Shown: in pieces, positions 61,798 through 64,000 of the stretch
Numbering within the stretch: position 1 is the stretch's first letter
How the letters are laid out: the number at the start of each line of letters is the position of its first letter
Assembly (NCBI GenBank): GCA_965230045.1
Contig: OZ245940.1
Coordinates: forward strand, 4,712,001 to 4,776,000
Source: G963662905 sp965230045
GTDB lineage: Bacteria; Bacteroidota; Bacteroidia; Bacteroidales; WRLA01
Direction: 5' to 3'
Length of the DNA: 64,000 bases
Notes under the pieces: generated by a model
What the model saw: the letters and a program-made list of their open reading frames with translations, nothing else
Databases searched by the model: none
What the model was told of the DNA's origin: nothing
Translations under genes and position numbers: made by a program

Positions 61798-63999
61798 TTA
61801 GTTCAGAACAATTTTTTTGCTCATTGTCTGGTTTTCAGAAGTCAAACGAACTACATAACAGCCTAAAGGCAGCTTTTGTCCGACCTGAACCACAGGCGAT
61901 CCGCTAAATTGTTCTGCTAGAATCCTTCTTCCATCCACTGTAAACAGTTCCACAGTAGCATTGTTCACCTCTGCCAACCCACTGATGTAAATTTTATTGT
62001 CATAAGTATAAATACTTGCATCCAGTGATTCCATATCTTCCACAGCAGTAGTTGCTTTAAAGTGGAGTAGGAAACGGTCGGCAGCATCGGATGTGGAGGC
62101 TGTGAAGGTGTAGTTAACACCATCTGTAAGCTCTGTCATTTCATTGTTGTTTTGATCTTCCAGAACAATTTCATATCCCAGATTGCCATCAAAGTCAAAA
62201 CTAATTTCCTGATCGGCCGGTACGCTGAAATAAAGTGGCACAATAAAATCCTCTTCTGCTTCTGTTTCGCATACGTAGGTTGAAACTTTAATTTCATCCT
62301 CTGTAACCGCTGAGAAATAAGGAATCTGACTAATTGGATGCAGGTAACGCGAATCATGTTGCCATTCGTAATTTTGGCTTGCATTTTCGTTTACTGCAAA
62401 GCGGGTATGAATTGTATGTTCACCGAAATTCAGGTTCATAAAGGCGTAATTCACAGCATCTTTTTTACCACCTGAACCGTGGGTTTGTGCACCTATTGGA
62501 ATAACTACTGATGAACTACCTTCCTCTGCATAAACAAATACACCTTGTCCTACATTTAAATCACCACTAACATCAGAATACTCTCCGGTTGTATTGCTAA
62601 GGACTTTTGCAGAAGAGACATTATTTAATGTTACTCCACTCCAATCAAGTTTTGAGCAATATGGATTACCAATTAGATTCCATTTTGTATTTGCTTCAGA
62701 AATAGTTGGGCTGTATGTTGCATTTGCATTTAATGCGCCTATATATTGTTTGGTTCCGGCATTTGCAGGAGCAAAAGCAGTCAGGTAACCTTTCCCGGCA
62801 ACAAACTGGTCATCTCCAAATGTACCTTCAGTGTAATTCAACCATTCATTATTCTCCTCATCATATTCGTATAAATCATCCTGTTCGCTAACAGGTTCAA
62901 AATCAGAACCGGTAATTGTCATTCCGCTAACCGGAGAGGAAATAAGGTTCCAGCCATTAGTACTGCTGGTATATCCTGTAATCGTTTTTTCGATTGTTGC
63001 AGTGCCATTGACTGTAAGATTCTCCTGGCCGCGGAGAGTGGCACCTTCTTCTAAAAGAATATCATGAACATCGCCAGTGGCTTTTGCAGCAATGGTTGGC
63101 ATATTTGATGCTGATGACGAAATTATGGCATGTGAAAGTTCTTTCGTTGCGATACCCTGTGACCAGTTTCCTGAATTAGTCCATGAATCGTTAGCATTGC
63201 CATTCCATACATTGATGTGATAGCCGGGAGTTGATTCTGCTGGTGAGTCAACACCTGTTGCAAACCATTCATCAGCATTAAAAGTAGATGCTGGCTGAGT
63301 TACACTTAACAATCTTATCATTGCATCATTTTCAAAGAAATTGGAGCCACCATCAGGAGTTGCAGCATCATCAACCAAACCCTTTGAACCATCATACAAT
63401 TTTGCACCATCACCTTCATTACCATTCCAGCTACCGTTTGATGAGCTCCATTCAGCTTTTGCAAAATCAGGTGTAAATACCGAGTTATCAGTATCACCAA
63501 GTGTTAAAGATTCATTTGGCGCAATTGTTCCACTCAATGTCCAAGTGAAAGCAACAGATGAACCATCATTTGTTATTGCGTCTAAAGTCCAACCTGATAA
63601 ATCAATTGTTACATCATCAATGTTTGTAATCTCAATATACCGATCATCATTATAATTACTTTGTGGATCACACATCTCTGAAATAATTACATTCCCTGTG
63701 GATGATGTGTTCGTTACATCAAACCCATCACTTGTAATATTTGACCACTCCCAGCCATCAAGGTCAGTAGTCGTAAGTTTAATACCTGAGCCCTCTGCAT
63801 CGAAAACTAAGTTATTAAATGTTGCAACACCACTTGCGGCATCAACAGAAGTTGTGGCAGTTGCATCGAAACTACCTGTGGTTGTTAATCCAACTGTATA
63901 ATCAGTTCCATCAGCATCTGTATCAACATTACCGTTTTCATCGGTCAGTGCCACTGTTACTGCCGGTGACATTACTTCGCCTAAGTTTGTGTTAGATGG
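61798..63999 (-). CDS. T9SS-exported lamin-tail domain protein (5' end outside window)
   Basis: The frame runs open past the right edge, so the N-terminus is missing; the ATG at 63972 is unlikely to be the start. The visible part, about 730 residues, begins in a beta-rich repeat (VTVALTDENGNVDTD, GVATFNNLVFDAEGSG). A lamin-tail domain follows (VIISEMCDPQSNYNDDRYIE, DLSGWTLD). Then comes a region typical of large Bacteroidota surface proteins (WNGNANDSWTNSGNWSQG, VAGKGYLTAF, WNLIGNPYCSKLDWS). A T9SS tail closes the protein (STYDNKIYISGL, KLPLGCYVVRL, ending KKIVLN). It probably functions outside the cell in binding. The small PID-CTERM-like gene follows on the same strand after a promoter. Confidence 0.85.
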   Translation of the reverse strand, partial: PSNTNLGEVMSPAVTVALTDENGNVDTDADGTDYTVGLTTTGSFDATATTSVDAASGVATFNNLVFDAEGSGIKLTTTDLDGWEWSNITSDGFDVTNTSSTGNVIISEMCDPQSNYNDDRYIEITNIDDVTIDLSGWTLDAITNDGSSVAFTWTLSGTIAPNESLTLGDTDNSVFTPDFAKAEWSSSNGSWNGNEGDGAKLYDGSKGLVDDAATPDGGSNFFENDAMIRLLSVTQPASTFNADEWFATGVDSPAESTPGYHINVWNGNANDSWTNSGNWSQGIATKELSHAIISSSASNMPTIAAKATGDVHDILLEEGATLRGQENLTVNGTATIEKTITGYTSSTNGWNLISSPVSGMTITGSDFEPVSEQDDLYEYDEENNEWLNYTEGTFGDDQFVAGKGYLTAFAPANAGTKQYIGALNANATYSPTISEANTKWNLIGNPYCSKLDWSGVTLNNVSSAKVLSNTTGEYSDVSGDLNVGQGVFVYAEEGSSSVVIPIGAQTHGSGGKKDAVNYAFMNLNFGEHTIHTRFAVNENASQNYEWQHDSRYLHPISQIPYFSAVTEDEIKVSTYVCETEAEEDFIVPLYFSVPADQEISFDFDGNLGYEIVLEDQNNNEMTELTDGVNYTFTASTSDAADRFLLHFKATTAVEDMESLDASIYTYDNKIYISGLAEVNNATVELFTVDGRRILAEQFSGSPVVQVGQKLPLGCYVVRLTSENQTMSKKIVLN

Positions 64000-64000
64000 T

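Overview
This window looks like a stretch of chromosome from an anaerobic or facultative member of the Bacteroidota, probably a free-living or marine Bacteroidales-type lineage. The evidence is internal. Six secreted proteins end in type IX secretion (T9SS) sorting domains (YPNP motif, short beta-strand tail). DNA polymerase III alpha carries an N-terminal proofreading exonuclease. Ribosomal protein S16 has a long Ala/Glu tail. There is a class III fructose-bisphosphatase, and several genes have Bacteroidota-style promoters (TTG, about 19 nt, TAnnTTTG). I saw no tRNA, rRNA, CRISPR array, phage or intact insertion sequence.

Layout. 1-6041: secreted and surface proteins, namely a lamin-tail/PKD modular protein cut by the left edge, a secreted protein of unknown function, and a T9SS-exported deacetylase-like protein. 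6056-13495 (minus): DUF58 protein, thioredoxin, dnaE, and a membrane protein with a very basic N-terminal half. 13496-14550: about 1 kb without a gene, holding degenerate palindromic repeats. 14551-17994 (plus): rpsP, rimM, a tRNA/rRNA-type methyltransferase and a membrane-anchored spermidine-synthase-like protein. 18049-20814 (minus): fbp and exonuclease III. 20949-24231: ClC channel, lipoprotein-type glutamine amidotransferase homologue, small lipoprotein. 24724-33984 (minus): a 3086-residue T9SS-exported repeat protein. 34652-37846 (minus): superoxide dismutase, O-methyltransferase, M16 peptidase, TPR lipoprotein. 37978-42993 (minus): aspartase fused to a cyclic-nucleotide-binding-like domain, and a PPDK-N protein with two receiver-like domains. 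43079-49097 (minus): a three-gene NuoE/NuoF/NuoG-like redox complex whose large subunit contains a GltD/NfnB-like flavin domain. 49483-54295 (minus): two tandem paralogous Asp-box T9SS proteins. 54391-54740: a 350-bp palindromic MITE-like element. 54823-57605: OstA/LptA-like protein and an Rpn-family nuclease. 57819-61257 (minus): NhaC-type antiporter and an Orn/Lys/Arg decarboxylase. 61485-64000 (minus): a short PID-CTERM-like protein and a T9SS protein cut by the right edge.

How the parts fit. Housekeeping genes are interleaved with a heavy investment in secreted adhesins and hydrolases. The NuoEF/GltD-NuoG trimer lacks hydrogenase and formate dehydrogenase active-site residues. It is the strongest candidate for an unusual system: it looks like a soluble flavin-based NAD(H)/NADP(H)/ferredoxin transhydrogenase of the Sporomusa-type Nfn (Stn) kind. 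Several enzymes carry regulatory-looking N-terminal domains whose key ligand residues are lost (aspartase, PPDK-N protein). At least three families of palindromic, non-coding repeats occupy the gene-poor gaps.
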